A stretch of DNA of 64,000 nt, from contig NC_088302.1 in the NCBI RefSeq assembly GCF_032854445.1, positions 7,249,338 through 7,313,337 of the forward strand. Direction: 5' to 3'. The translations under genes were made by a program, and so were the position numbers. Shown in pieces: positions 41,901 through 50,950 of the stretch. This DNA is from Liolophura sinensis. Lineage: Eukaryota; Mollusca; Polyplacophora; Chitonida; Chitonidae. Each line of letters starts with the position of its first letter. Positions within the stretch are counted from its first letter, which is position 1. The notes beneath the pieces are model-generated. The model worked only from the letters and a program-made list of their open reading frames with translations. It was not told the origin of the DNA and did not search any database.

Positions 41901-44900
41901 AAGCAACACTAGATAAAAGAGTGGTGGAAATCCATCCTGCAACAAGGAGGCACATTGTGTGCACTCTAAGCACTCCTTCGTTGTCATATGACTGAAAATT
42001 TGTTAAGTACGATGTTAAGGTCCAGGCAATCACTCACTCATTTTTATGTCTACTTTTCTTATATTATAGCATACTGATGCTCACATCATATCACATCTGT
42101 CCAAGTACTTTGTACATACGGATGTTAGGAACTAATGTGGTGACTGTCTTTGTTTTGTTTGAGTTCAGGTAACCCAGCAGATACCAACCCACAATGTGAG
42201 GATGACACTATGCCCGACACAGACAAATCTGTGTTTGTCTTCCAACTCCGATCATTTCCCACTTTAGATAAGTTTTGGCAGATGGAGAACCCTGAGGTGC
42301 CATTTGTGTTACCAAGTACAGCCAGCACACAAGTACAGGTCCTCATGCACACAAGGTATGGCTGGCTGTAGCCCTGAAGTCGGTGAGCCATGTCCCCAGC
42401 TTATTTCCACATCAACCAATCAGAACAGGAGCACTTACTAACATGGAACTCAGTTGCAACGATACGCAGCACAAAGCAGATTTATTTTTATCTCAGAGTA
42501 ATTTGGGCTTTAGTTCATGTGACTAGTATTTTAATAGCATTCTAGTGCAGTACATTGACTCCTGTGTTGGCTTTGACAGACTTGACTTGACTACTCCTAC
42601 TAAATTAAGATCACTTTCTTCACAATAAGTGTTACTTGTTGCTTCTGCTTATTAGGAATAACTTAAGACTCTCAAACATGTGGCCTTTTTAATGGTGTAC
42701 GTTCTACATGAAATGAAAACATTTCACAAGTTTCACTTTCTCCAAGCTATGCCGTTTGCAATGGTGAAAGCAACCAACTTCATTCGGAAGTTTCAGTCAA
42801 CAAAGTTTGTTTAGTGTTGATGTGCCAGTTGATGATGCGGTGGTATTTGTTATTCACCATTAACTAGGTTGTGCAGAGTGAGTCTGAATTATTAGGGGAT
42901 TAAAGGAAACCTGTTTTGTAGCATACAGTAGTTGAGGAGAGTTTTCAGATAGTGACTGGTACAGATTACTTTCCAGAAGGGGTGCCAAAACATGTTCTTC
43001 CTTGTTTATTTGGTTGTACATTGGATAAATCTTCAGAATTCTTCATTGAAAAATCTTCAGAATTCTTCATTGAAAAATCTTCGGTGGTAGTCAGTCATGT
43101 CATGTATTCTTCCCTAATTTTTTCCATTACAAGATCTTCCGAATTGTTCAGTGATTTTGTCATGTATTGTTTGTATTCAGGATGATTCAGCAAGTTGCCA
43201 GGAAGAGTCGATTAGTGGGTCGTTGGAGTCAATACACCAAAGAGCTGGCCCAGATCAGAGATAACAGAAACAAAAGGTTGCTGGTCTCAGCAAAGTCATC
43301 ATTTGTAAGCAGATTTATCTCCCTTCGTTTTTCACTTTCATTTGTTCAGTTTTATAATTAACTGATAAATATGCCTCAACAAAGTCGTCACTTGTAAGCA
43401 GATTTATCTCCCTGTGTTCATTTTTTTATAATTGACCCATATATATTGTAAATGTTACTCAGGGTTAATATTTCAACTGAAAACAAGTTCAAAGATCTCA
43501 TTCTGGTTTCAAGTACATTACACCAAGAAACTAGCCTAAACACTTGGTGCTCTTTATATGGAGTTCATGCTTTACGCACCTTGAACTTATCAACGGCGAA
43601 AGTTATCCACACAACATAAATTTTGTTAGGCCTTTGACAGGGATATTTTTTCAGCACCATTTCTCACAAATAAGGGTACCATACTGTTATGTAGAAGTTA
43701 AGTTTCCTGCTCATGATTTTAAATATGGAGTCATCAACAGTATTAATCGGATGCGTACCTCGGCATAAACAAACCAGTGTTTGGCTTTTCTCCGCTTTTT
43801 CACAATAAATTACAAGTGTGTAGCAAATGGTGACATATTTAGGCTTCCATATATGTTGTACAGTATCAAATAGTAGAGGATTGTTATTGAATATGTTTGT
43901 CATATTTCATTGCATTTGTTACTTTGTTAGAAAGACACTGGCAGAGGTAGGACCACAGAAGGTGAAATGAATGTGCGCAATAGTCAAATGCTTGCAGCTT
44001 TAACATGTAGTGTATTACATACATGCCCTTCCTAAGTGCATCTGTGTATTTATTATATGTATACATGCATATCTGTGTGTTAGAGTTTATGCCAGACTTC
44101 TGTGTACTAGTTTTAAAAGTACATGTACTTTTCTCCTATATTTGTGTACTGTATTTCACCTAAAGTTTAACATGTCAAAATGCACTTTCAGAAGCACATA
44201 AAGGCCTCAAAATGGCACTTTTGATGCCAACACTTAATTTTTTCTTATAATACATTGATCAAACTTCACAAAAAACTTCACTCTTAAGTAACTCTACATG
44301 TATAAGGTGAATGAATCAAACAAAAAAAAAAAGAAAAATGTGTCACTTAAAAGTACTAGACAGTAGGTGAAATACAGTAACCCTTGCATGGTACTTATCT
44401 TCCTCTGCTTGTAGCATGACAATATGTTTGCAGTGTTAGTGAATAATTTATTTCGGCAATATATGAGTAGACAGATCTTCTGTGTTTATTGCTGACATCC
44501 TGGTGACTAGTATTAACATTTCTGATACTTTCAATTGATCCTTATGTTGTTGTCAAGAACATTTCCTGATGTGTGCGAAACCAATGTGTAGGAAACCAAC
44601 ACATCTTGTCAGTTACTTGACACACCTGCTGATTAATGCCACAGCCAATCAAGTCAGAGATGAAATAGAGCATGATACCTGATTGATCGAAGACTATAAC
44701 TGCCGAGCAGTGCAATTGCTCCTCTAATGAGATTCTCGATGTTACTCAGACGTGTGGCAATAGATAGTTGTTCTGGAGTTCCACATGGAATATTAGTGGT
44801 GTCGTGATAGCTTTTTTTTTATTAAACTTTGTAGTGCTTTTGATTTACTTACTTGCAGATTGTTTTGGATGCCATGTATATCTATATGCAAAAGTGTAGC

Positions 44901-45421
44901 ACTAGCTGTTTACTCATGTTGTAATTTTAATGAATATAGTACAGTTTAAACCAGTACCAAAGATAGCTCTTTGCTGAGTGGTAATTTTAATGGATACAGT
45001 AAAATTCAAACCCTTAGCAAACAGAGTACTTTCAGTAATACATTCATGTCTGCATGTACATGTGATTGATGTTGAAATGCTAAAAGTCAACACATGTGCA
45101 CTTAGATTTCGCACCCTTTATATGGAGTTTCATCATGTATGGATAGTTCCCTGTGATTACAAGCTGTCTCTGTGGCATTTGTATGCCCCCTGTGTGGTGC
45201 ATGACATCATCTATTGTTTGGAGGACAACTTTCATGAGTGTTCACCCTCATGCACGACTTAAGTAGTGCACACTTGTTTTACTTGTAAAGAATGTATTTA
45301 AAACACTATTCAGTGTAAAACCATAATGTTTTTTCTTTTTTATCAGGCTGAATCCTCCATCCCCCGAACCCCTATCTTGGTGATGAGGCAGAATTCCCAG
45401 ACAGGCATCCTGAGTAGTTAA
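20933..45421 (+). CDS. WDR93: WDR93, WD-repeat protein of the ciliary central apparatus
   Basis: Exons in phase: 20933-21196, 22154-22355, 23583-23647, 23962-24040, 24363-24490, 25166-25243, 25964-25999, 26721-26756, 28108-28143, 29021-29062, 29880-29915, 30985-31029, 31249-31329 (MITE-derived, uncertain), 31631-31645 (uncertain), 33320-33437, 37207-37408, 38086-38156, 38624-38701, 39060-39191, 39545-39761, 40231-40288, 40554-40710, 42169-42355, 43181-43304 and 45347-45421. Together about 853 aa (human 686). The N-terminus has DPEQIRDSLPQPYRMLDKVL, the WDR93 signature. The C-terminal half has blade sequences such as CVWWAATSQLYHYALLK, LDNGNIVIWDL and VLQVLRNGSIYLQDV. The excess length is a Ser/Lys/Arg-rich linker (residues about 247-381) encoded by microexons. 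The intron after 38156 is of GC-AG type. WDR93 is the counterpart of Chlamydomonas FAP297 in the C1d projection. Confidence 0.9.
22630..22851 (+). mobile_element. MITE family 1, complete, TA-flanked
   Basis: The left end is ctgtattttttcaacctttt and the right end gattgaggaattaggg, inverted repeats of about 20-25 bp. The 222-bp element is bordered by TA on both sides. It has no coding capacity. It lies in WDR93 intron 2. The ends and target fit a Tc1/mariner-type MITE, by inference. Confidence 0.8.
25964..31029 (+). repeat. WDR93: WDR93 microexon cluster in tandemly triplicated intron segments
   Basis: Six exons of 36, 36, 36, 42, 36 and 45 nt, all phase 0, encode SRSRNRSPTRGS, AKGRTKSPIDSK, PNARTKSAKGTE, RNSMDTSPTKRRKS, PKARNKSAKGLD and RNSLGPTSTMNKKRS. 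The exons at 26721, 28108 and 29880 are paralogous, as are those at 29021 and 30985. Flanking intron DNA is duplicated with them: 'ggataccaatgttttga' before each acceptor, and 'cagaaattaa' and 'gataaat...atcataaatat'-like blocks after each donor. Each segment is roughly 1.4-1.9 kb. The first segment appears to lack the RNS-type exon. Each exon can be skipped without changing frame. Confidence 0.85.
30018..30098 (-). mobile_element. SINE family A fragment, only in the third WDR93 segment
   Basis: Reverse-complement tail: 'tctggtgtttcaggctgtac', then 'tcaagaatatttcacttata', then 'gatggtgggaaacccagggg'. The first and second intron segments lack it, so it inserted after the triplication. Confidence 0.7.
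31164..31363 (-). mobile_element. MITE family 2 copy, antisense, containing candidate exon 31249-31329
   Basis: The ends acctaaatgacctaaaag and (reverse complement) cccttaatgaccataaattt are inverted repeats flanked by TA. Inside, the reverse complement reads ccctgattctgagagctcta and attctactggaaaactgtaa, matching the copy at 822-1055. An in-frame 81-nt segment with good splice sites (gcttacag| and CAG|gttagt) lies wholly within the element. Confidence 0.75.
31828..32045 (+). mobile_element. MITE family 1, complete, TA-flanked
   Basis: Starts ctgtaattcttcaacctt and ends aggttgaggaattcaag, with TA on each side. Length 218 bp. It has the same internal blocks as 22630-22851 and lies in a WDR93 intron. 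Confidence 0.8.
32170..32940. repeat. Minisatellite, about 34-bp degenerate units, about 20 copies
   Basis: Units like 'tgtattgaggtatcactagg' followed by 'cttgtgctggatgc' repeat with length drift from about 31 to 36 bp. Minus-strand open frames of 73-89 codons (rich in Gln, Tyr, Ser, Pro) across it are a by-product of the repeat, since three units make 102 bp. It lies in a WDR93 intron. Confidence 0.9.
33690..34093. repeat. Minisatellite, about 57-bp units, about 7 copies
   Basis: Units of 'gggaatgaacacaaatgata' followed by 'agcttgtggagttcctacat' and 'agggcaggtgctt'. The first two and the last units are the most diverged. It lies in the WDR93 intron between the exons at 33320 and 37207. Confidence 0.9.
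34216..34386 (+). mobile_element. Diverged tRNA-derived SINE remnant
   Basis: A B-box-like 'cagtggtttgatccaccc' is followed by 'caactggctgccattatata', 'atccttcagtatggtgttga' and an aaataaataaa tail. The layout matches SINE A but the sequence is quite different, so it may be a related family. Confidence 0.5.
34644..34667 (+). other. Candidate 24-nt optional exon of WDR93
   Basis: After a good acceptor (caattcttttcag) a 24-nt segment, GAATTATCATCAAAACCGCA then CCAA, precedes gtgtga. It would keep phase 1 between the exons at 33320-33437 and 37207-37408. The donor is weak, and a better gtgagc two bases later breaks the phase, so I left it out of the main model. Confidence 0.25.
35212..35231 (+). 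other. G-quadruplex motif in a WDR93 intron
   Basis: GGGG-T-GGGGG-A-GGG-A-GGGGG: four G runs with one-base loops on the sense strand. This arrangement usually folds very stably. The next 200 bp (35300-35400) are also G-rich on the same strand. Confidence 0.75.
35803..35996 (+). mobile_element. MITE family 2 copy, diverged
   Basis: Starts 'tagtgatctaaaattttgcc', contains 'ctgagagttctgttcctctt' and 'atattctactggaataatgt', and ends near 'gtaggtcatttatggtc', which mirrors the start. It lies in a WDR93 intron. Confidence 0.55.
36426..36660 (+). mobile_element. SINE family A, 5'-truncated, with target-site duplication
   Basis: The body runs from 'gcggagtaatgaaccaggaa' to the tail 'aaaacaccaatcagataaat' plus aaataaattt. 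It is flanked by the 9-bp direct repeat tcagaagtt at 36417-36425 and 36661-36669. The missing head with intact duplication points to truncation during reverse transcription. Confidence 0.85.
36695..36916 (+). mobile_element. MITE family 1, complete
   Basis: Left end cagtaattatttaacttt, right end aaggtttagtaattaggg. TA precedes the left end; the right-hand TA has decayed to TC. It starts 26 bp after a SINE copy, within the same WDR93 intron. Confidence 0.75.
37569..38022. repeat. Minisatellite, about 48-bp units, about 9 copies
   Basis: Units of 'aagcttgtaaggcagtacat' followed by 'aggagataaccatatgatcc' and 'cccactgt'. Because 48 is a multiple of three it generates long open frames on both strands (up to 151 codons on the minus strand) that mirror the repeat. 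The array lies in the WDR93 intron between 37408 and 38086. Confidence 0.93.
41055..41220 (+). mobile_element. SINE family A copy, 3'-truncated
   Basis: Head 'gggggcctccatgtcctagt', then 'ggtctctgtgagttcatacc' and 'gtggatgatcgtgggtttcc'. It stops after 'ctctgcccggttttttc' without the usual tail. It lies in a WDR93 intron. Confidence 0.8.
41681..42040 (+). mobile_element. SINE family B copy with a tRNA-like head
   Basis: The head gcccggatagctcagttggt is a clear tRNA A-box region, but no paired acceptor stem or anticodon arm follows, so it is not a functional tRNA. The body has 'agcatgaaggagatagtgta' and 'cgactggttgacctgtatca'. The tail reads 'gtcatatgactgaaaatttg' and 'ttaagtacgatgttaaggtc'. 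It lies in a WDR93 intron. Confidence 0.75.
43027..43082. repeat. 24-bp direct repeat, 2.3 copies
   Basis: aaatcttcagaattcttcat followed by tgaa occurs twice in tandem and starts a third time. It lies about 100 bp before the WDR93 exon at 43181. Confidence 0.9.
43293..43413 (+). repeat. Duplicated 5' splice site of a WDR93 exon
   Basis: The exon end and donor (aaagtcatcatttgtaagca, then gatttatctccc) at 43293-43323 recur 90 bp downstream (aaagtcgtcacttgtaagca, then gatttatctccc). The second donor is as strong as the first. Its use would add codons that run into TAA. Confidence 0.9.
44149..44377. mobile_element. MITE family 3, complete, TA-flanked
   Basis: A perfect terminal inverted repeat of 14 bp, ctgtatttcaccta at the left and its reverse complement at the right, with TA on both sides. 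Length 229 bp and no coding capacity. It lies in the last WDR93 intron. A diverged copy is at 62217-62451. Confidence 0.85.
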
Positions 45422-45546
45422 CTGACACTGTATCGTCATCCATTTCTCATATATGTACTTCACACTGCAGCATTTGCAAGCATTCTGTCATGTTCTGACT
45501 GTGATATTTTTGGGCCATTGATTTTATAAATAATTGAATTATTAAT

Positions 45547-45552
45547 ATTAAA
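45547..45552 (+). terminator. Possible polyadenylation signal of WDR93
   Basis: ATTAAA lies 126 bases after the WDR93 stop. No AATAAA is closer. Confidence 0.4.
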
Positions 45553-45871
45553 TGTGAAAGATCCAGACTCGTTTCCAACTTCGTTTCTAAAAAGAATGCT
45601 ATTCCTAGTCCCAGTGTTATGATTCCAGTACTGTGACTTTCACAAGTGCTGCCTGAATTTAGTTGACTGATCAACAGGCAGGAGTTAAGGTCCATTAATC
45701 ATGCTTAGAAGTTAAATCTTGCTGGGCCTTTCATACTTTTCTCATGCCCAAGAAAAGTTGTATTTCAGTCGCTAGGTCTCGCTATGTGGGGCCTGCCTAA
45801 CAGTAGGCCAACGACGAAGCTTATGTGGCAGTTCTTGCAAACTAGTTGGAGTTGAAGACCATTTGACATAT

Positions 45872-46108
45872 TTGATTGGTGTTTACGCAGAACTCCAGAA
45901 TATTTCACTTATACGACAGTGGCCAGCATTATGGTGGGAGGAAACCAGGCAGCCATGACCATTCGAATGTTGCTGGAAGACCTTCCCACATACGGTCGGA
46001 GAGGAAGGCAGCATGAGCTGGATTTGAACTCACAGCGACCACAGTGGTAGTGGCACCTGTGTCATTGTGCTGTGCTGACATGAAAACCCTCTCGGCCACG
46101 GAGGCCAG
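45872..46108 (-). mobile_element. SINE family A copy, reverse orientation
   Basis: Reverse-complement features: 'tttgattggtgtttacgcag', 'gcatgagctggatttgaact' and the head complement 'cggccacggaggccagacc'. The copy is nearly full length. Confidence 0.88.
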
Positions 46109-46517
46109 ACCATAGAGAATTAATCAGATATATGCTCTGGTACAAGCTAGAGTTTGTTTGAAGTCTGGATGTGCACCATCACTGTACACAAAACTAAGCT
46201 GACTGGCTCATGCTTGATTGGACCAATTCCGTCAGGTAGGGCAGTTTACTGACTGAACCAAATCAGAGCATTACTATCTGATCAGTGGCCCTGTTCAGGA
46301 CAGTTTTTCAAATCAGTTATTGCTCATGTTAAATCGGGTACTACATGCAAATTGAACAATACCATAATACATGTATGATACAATTACTTTGTCTGGGACT
46401 GATCTAGACCAGCCTCATTCCGAGTCTGTGCATACTGAATCTGATTTTGGAGTTCCACAAATATCCATATAATATACAAAGTCAAGCCATTTGCATAGGG
46501 TTATTAAAATATCATGA

Positions 46518-46523
46518 TTTATT
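46518..46523 (-). terminator. Polyadenylation signal of RBM8A
   Basis: AATAAA on the minus strand, about 155 bases after the RBM8A stop codon at 46676-46678. Confidence 0.6.
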
Positions 46524-46675
46524 AACATAAAAATTGTACACGACATGACAAACAAAGGACAGATTTGTTGACAACAAACAATGACATGATGGATACACCG
46601 AGGTGATATAATGTGACAGAATAAAAACTGGACTAACCCAGCTATGCGATGGTTCGATTAAGCTTGGAGTCTGTC

Positions 46676-49600
46676 TTAACGTCGTCTTGACCCTCTGTCA
46701 TCACCCCGGTCTCTACGCCCACGACTGAAAAGACAATAGGATAAATGTTTAAGAAACATTTCACGTATAAGCATGTAGCGCTAATGAGGATTATATATGC
46801 AGAAAAGCATTATCCCTCGTAAAAGCAAGGTAATATTATCCACAGAATTAAAAAAAATTAAAATGTCCACAAATGATCAAACAATAACATAGGAGTTTTT
46901 AAGCAAACCAAAACAGTACTTTTGATACCATTTTATCATCGCTATAAAGTGGATGGTGTGCATGAATGTTATTCTGTAATCTGATTATACATGTTATGCA
47001 CAGAGATGTACCTGAAAAAAACTGGTTCACCGTTGAGTAAACGAAACAAAAAATATTTCTCAAAATACATGTACATGTAGTTTGGTGCATCACAGCAATT
47101 CATTATAAGTGTTTCTTTTCACATACACACTTTGAATACCTACATCATGCAACAGCTTACCTGCTCTTACGAGCTCCTCTCACGAACGCCCAATCCACAT
47201 TGATCTTCTGTCCCAATATGTCCGCGCCATTGAGATTCTCCATGGCGTTCTGAGCTTCTTTGAACGTCTCATATTCCACCAATGCATATCCCTGTAAACA
47301 AGAAATGTTTCACTTAAAAATAGAAGGTTTAACCATTCAGCTATATGACAATATGGTTATCTAGACAAAGCTTCACATTCAAATCATGGTTTACTGATTG
47401 CTTGATTGATTGATAGATGGAAGTATTGGTGTTAATGCCATGCTCCAGAATTTTTCAGTTATATCACAGCATTCGGGATTATGGGCGGAGAAAACTAGAG
47501 CCTTCGGAGTAAACCACCAACATTCGCCAGATGCCTAACCAACTTCTTGACTTGGTGCTGCAGTCGAAACAGCAAAAGCTGGCTCCAATCTTTGTATGGC
47601 ATGTTGCAGCATGCCAGTGCTTTAACCCTTTGTACATCATACAGCGTGGCTAAGATGTATTGCAGAGGAGGCTAGGAGTAAAATTCATTTCTTCCTGCCC
47701 CATAAGGGCAATTATACCTTTAAAAATCCAGTGCGTCGATCCAGGTTTAGATGAATGTTCTTGATTTCTCCGTACTCAGCAAACTGATCATAGATGTCGT
47801 TTTCCTGAGCTTCTTCATGTACCCCTGTGATAAACAGGATCCAGCCCTCTACCGCTGAAATACACCATCACACAGGTCAAGGTATTTTCGTTTTAACTGA
47901 CCTTTTATCAGTATCATACATACAAGGTAGTGAACCGATTACCTGTACAAAACCTACTTTAAACCAACACCATATACTGCAAGAATCAGCCTAACAAAAT
48001 TATAGTGTACACTCTGAGGCACTTAATTCATAACAAAAATTAACCTATGAAAACCTTTCATTTAAGGAAGACAAAGTGGTACAGAATTGTCTGTGAAATT
48101 TACATATCTCCGTAGATTCATCGTTCATTAACAGGTTTGATCACGTTGAGTCTTACATCTCTGGGGTCCAGGGCCCACATCCTCCTGCTCAATCTCCATG
48201 GCTTCATAATCCTCCACACCACTCTTTGTGGGACCCTCTGAAACACACAATACACACATCAGCTACATCAAAAAGGTACAGGTTAGACAAAATCTTAACT
48301 CCTAATTCAGGTAAAAATTCACACGTCCAAGTGGTAGATAAAGAAAACCCCAAGTCTACAGGCTGGAAATAATTTAGCATTTTGTTTCCTTTAAAACAAA
48401 TAATTTAAACGCAACATCCTTCAACACTCATTTCAACACATTATCCACTTCAGTATAAATCTAAAAATTTAGAAACCTGGAGTCTTCAATTTAATCCAGA
48501 AGTCATGGGATGCTTAGCAGAAAAGCCTGAAGCTGAGAGAAGACCATTAATATGACAAACAGGTGATATGGAAGTGATGTACTGGATACCAGATTCAACT
48601 TTTATCCTTTAAGTGAAGTCTTCAATTTTATTTTTAGCTTGAAAAAGATTGTGTAATCTAATATGATCTAAAACTGCTGCTGTTATACTTTGACATTACA
48701 TTGGCTGCTGAGTTTGGTTAAAAATTTAAATATAAAATACATACCAATATTAGGTAATACACTTGGTCTGCACCACACACTTCAACACTCGTCAAGAACT
48801 GCAAGAATTTTTGTTTTGTTTTCTTGTGAGGGGAAGGGGGCATCAAGCAGATTTTGTACATGGCTGTGGGTTACATACAGTTTCATCCCAATGTTTACGT
48901 TGGATGGATCTGATCAGTGATTCGCTGATGAACTACAAATGGGGGCAGGTTTGTTGAAGGCATGGCCCTGTGGAGACTTGGATAAAGATACAATCTACAT
49001 ATTCATACTTACCACCTGCTCCAAAACCACGACCCTTCCTCTTCTTGGCCTTTTCTTTGAGACGGAGGAGACCCTCTGTAACACAAATAAAACATCTATC
49101 ATTTGCACAATTGTACTTTAAAACAGATTGTCTGTGTTGGGACACAGGGGCTTGAAACTGTAGTAGACATGTTTAAAAGCCCAAGCACACTAGTAATAAA
49201 TAACACCAGGGGTGGAGATTTCTGTGGGCCGGGAGCCATATTGCTCAGCAAAACTTTTTTTCGATTGTAGTCAATTTTCATTGTAACACTAACAAATATT
49301 ACTTGCTGTGGAGAAAAATGTATGTATGCTTGGGGTTTTACTTCGTAATTTTTCAGTCCAATGATGATGATGAGTCATTAGGTGTGTGTAAACACACTGT
49401 TTCTTCTTGTGGCTGGGCGAGTCCACACTGCCAAAGTGCTGCCGCCACTGAAGTGTTATGCCGAAGAAACCAGACATGACACAACACCCAGCTTTAACCT
49501 CTCAGTGTTAAGTGTCGGGTGGCAGCTACAAGTACCATTTTTGAAGCCTTTGGTATGACAAAGAATGGCATAGATGATCAGCCATGTTTACTAGTCATCT

Positions 49601-50950
49601 TATTTGTCTGTGTACTCAGACTAGCTGTCACCCCTTGATTACCCTTTAAAGATGGTTTACCAATGCAGGATTTGACATGTCTACACATTTGACGATATAG
49701 GGCATCAATATATACCAAATATATTCGGACGAGTTCAAGGTGCAAGGATCAGTGAAATTTTTCTTGTGGAGTTAAATGGGATCCTGCGTGTCCTTTAATG
49801 CTGCACAGTCTGATTATGAAGTCTTTCCTCGTATTTTCTGCCGACTTCAGTGCACTGTTTTGTAAAGTGGTCTTCCTAACATTACTTTCAAAGTTGCTGT
49901 ATCAGTATGGGAAATCTACGATTCTTTCGTTAAGCTAGGAGCAAACAGTTCATTTCAATTATGATTCATATTATGTAACCTTAAACTTGGGTTAAACTTT
50001 GTCAAATCTCCTCTTTTTCAGTGCACTGACCTCCTTTCATAGTTGGGAAGTCAGTGATATGAAAGCCAGACTCTCGTATCTAGCCTCGTGGAAACATGCC
50101 GCCATATATGGCCCCATTGAAAATACAAATGTTTTGTTTCTCACAGAATGCGAGTACGTCTATGTCAGATCTAACTACAAAAAACAGCCTTTTTTGAAGT
50201 AAGTAACTTTCTGAGAAAGTGGCTAAGGGGTATAGAAAATTGTTTTTCTTCAGGTGATGGGACCTCTATGTTATAACCTAGGAGTGGTTTCAGACTAAAA
50301 AAAAAATCAGATCAGATTGATGTTCATGCACATTACACAAGATAATTCTATTCTGAATGATACTAGCGATATTTTTGTAGAGAAATAAACAATAATTTGT
50401 AATGGGTTTGAGAGTGTTTACCTGGTTGAAAGGTATTACATAACCAGAGACAACAAAGAAAAAGATAACGTGGTCGGGTAGATGTATAGCGTTTCGCTAT
50501 ACTGACCTCAGATGCTGGTGGGGCTAGACCAGATAGGTTAGATAAGCAATTTAAACAAGAGAACATGCACAAGAAATGAAGATGGCCAAAATAGGGCAAG
50601 ATAAGGAAGAGCACCGGAATAATGACAGATGCTATGAAGATCGGTAAGTCTGTAAATATCGAACAACTGCCGGATAGTAGATCTTAGATTGATACCGTCT
50701 CCAAATTTCCGTACAAGTATACACAACGAATACACGTAGGGGTCATTGGGTATCCAGTTTTCGACACGCACATGCTGAGCACAGCTTGGGAATTTCCTTT
50801 CACTAGATGTACAGAGGACCAAGAAGGCAAAATTACGAACTATAGCCAATGTTTTATTGCAGTCTAAACAGAAAAAAAGGTCTTACGGTCGCCTTCATCG
50901 TCTACTTCAAACTCTTCAGCTCCTTCTTCGACATCAAGAACATCCGCCAT
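46676..50950 (-). CDS. RBM8A: RBM8A / Y14, exon junction complex core RNA-binding protein
   Basis: Six exons, 50887-50950, 49013-49075, 48157-48237, 47718-47854, 47161-47291 and 46676-46724, join in phase to exactly 174 aa, the length of human Y14. It starts [20 protein letters not shown]. It continues with the conserved basic block [16 protein letters not shown] and reaches a single RRM (about 73-150) with RNP2 ILFITG and RNP1 GYALVEYE. It ends in an Arg/Ser-rich tail [16 protein letters not shown]14 binds MAGOH and with eIF4A3 marks exon junctions for mRNA export, translation and nonsense-mediated decay. Every splice site is GT-AG. Intron 1 (49076-50886) is the largest and holds a SINE B. 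Its small open frames (such as 49999-50202 on the plus strand) resemble nothing known. Confidence 0.96.
47405..47560 (-). mobile_element. Old SINE-like remnant in an RBM8A intron
   Basis: 'gtattggtgttaatgccatg' then 'ctccagaatttttcagttat' then 'attatgggcggagaaaac' follow the reverse-complement order of the SINE A tail and body but are heavily changed. 'aaaccaccaacattcgccag' has no match elsewhere in the window. Confidence 0.45.
49325..49570 (-). mobile_element. SINE family B copy, reverse orientation, in RBM8A intron 1
   Basis: Starts with the reverse-complement tail 'cttggggttttacttcgtaa' and 'tttttcagtccaatgatgat', continues with 'cttcttgtggctgggcgagt' and 'aagtgctgccgccactgaag', and ends with 'aacctctcagtgttaagtgt'. 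The middle blocks match the copy at 1820-2075. Confidence 0.65.

Larger units (their letters stand above)
45422..46675. other. Gap between the convergent 3' ends of WDR93 and RBM8A
   Basis: It holds the two 3' UTRs and one SINE (45872-46108). No exon of another gene is visible. WDR93 and RBM8A stop codons face each other across 1254 bp. Confidence 0.6.

Noticed and set aside
49999-50202. 67-codon plus-strand frame in RBM8A intron 1
   Set aside because: No family resemblance, no partner exons, antisense within an intron. Treated as chance.
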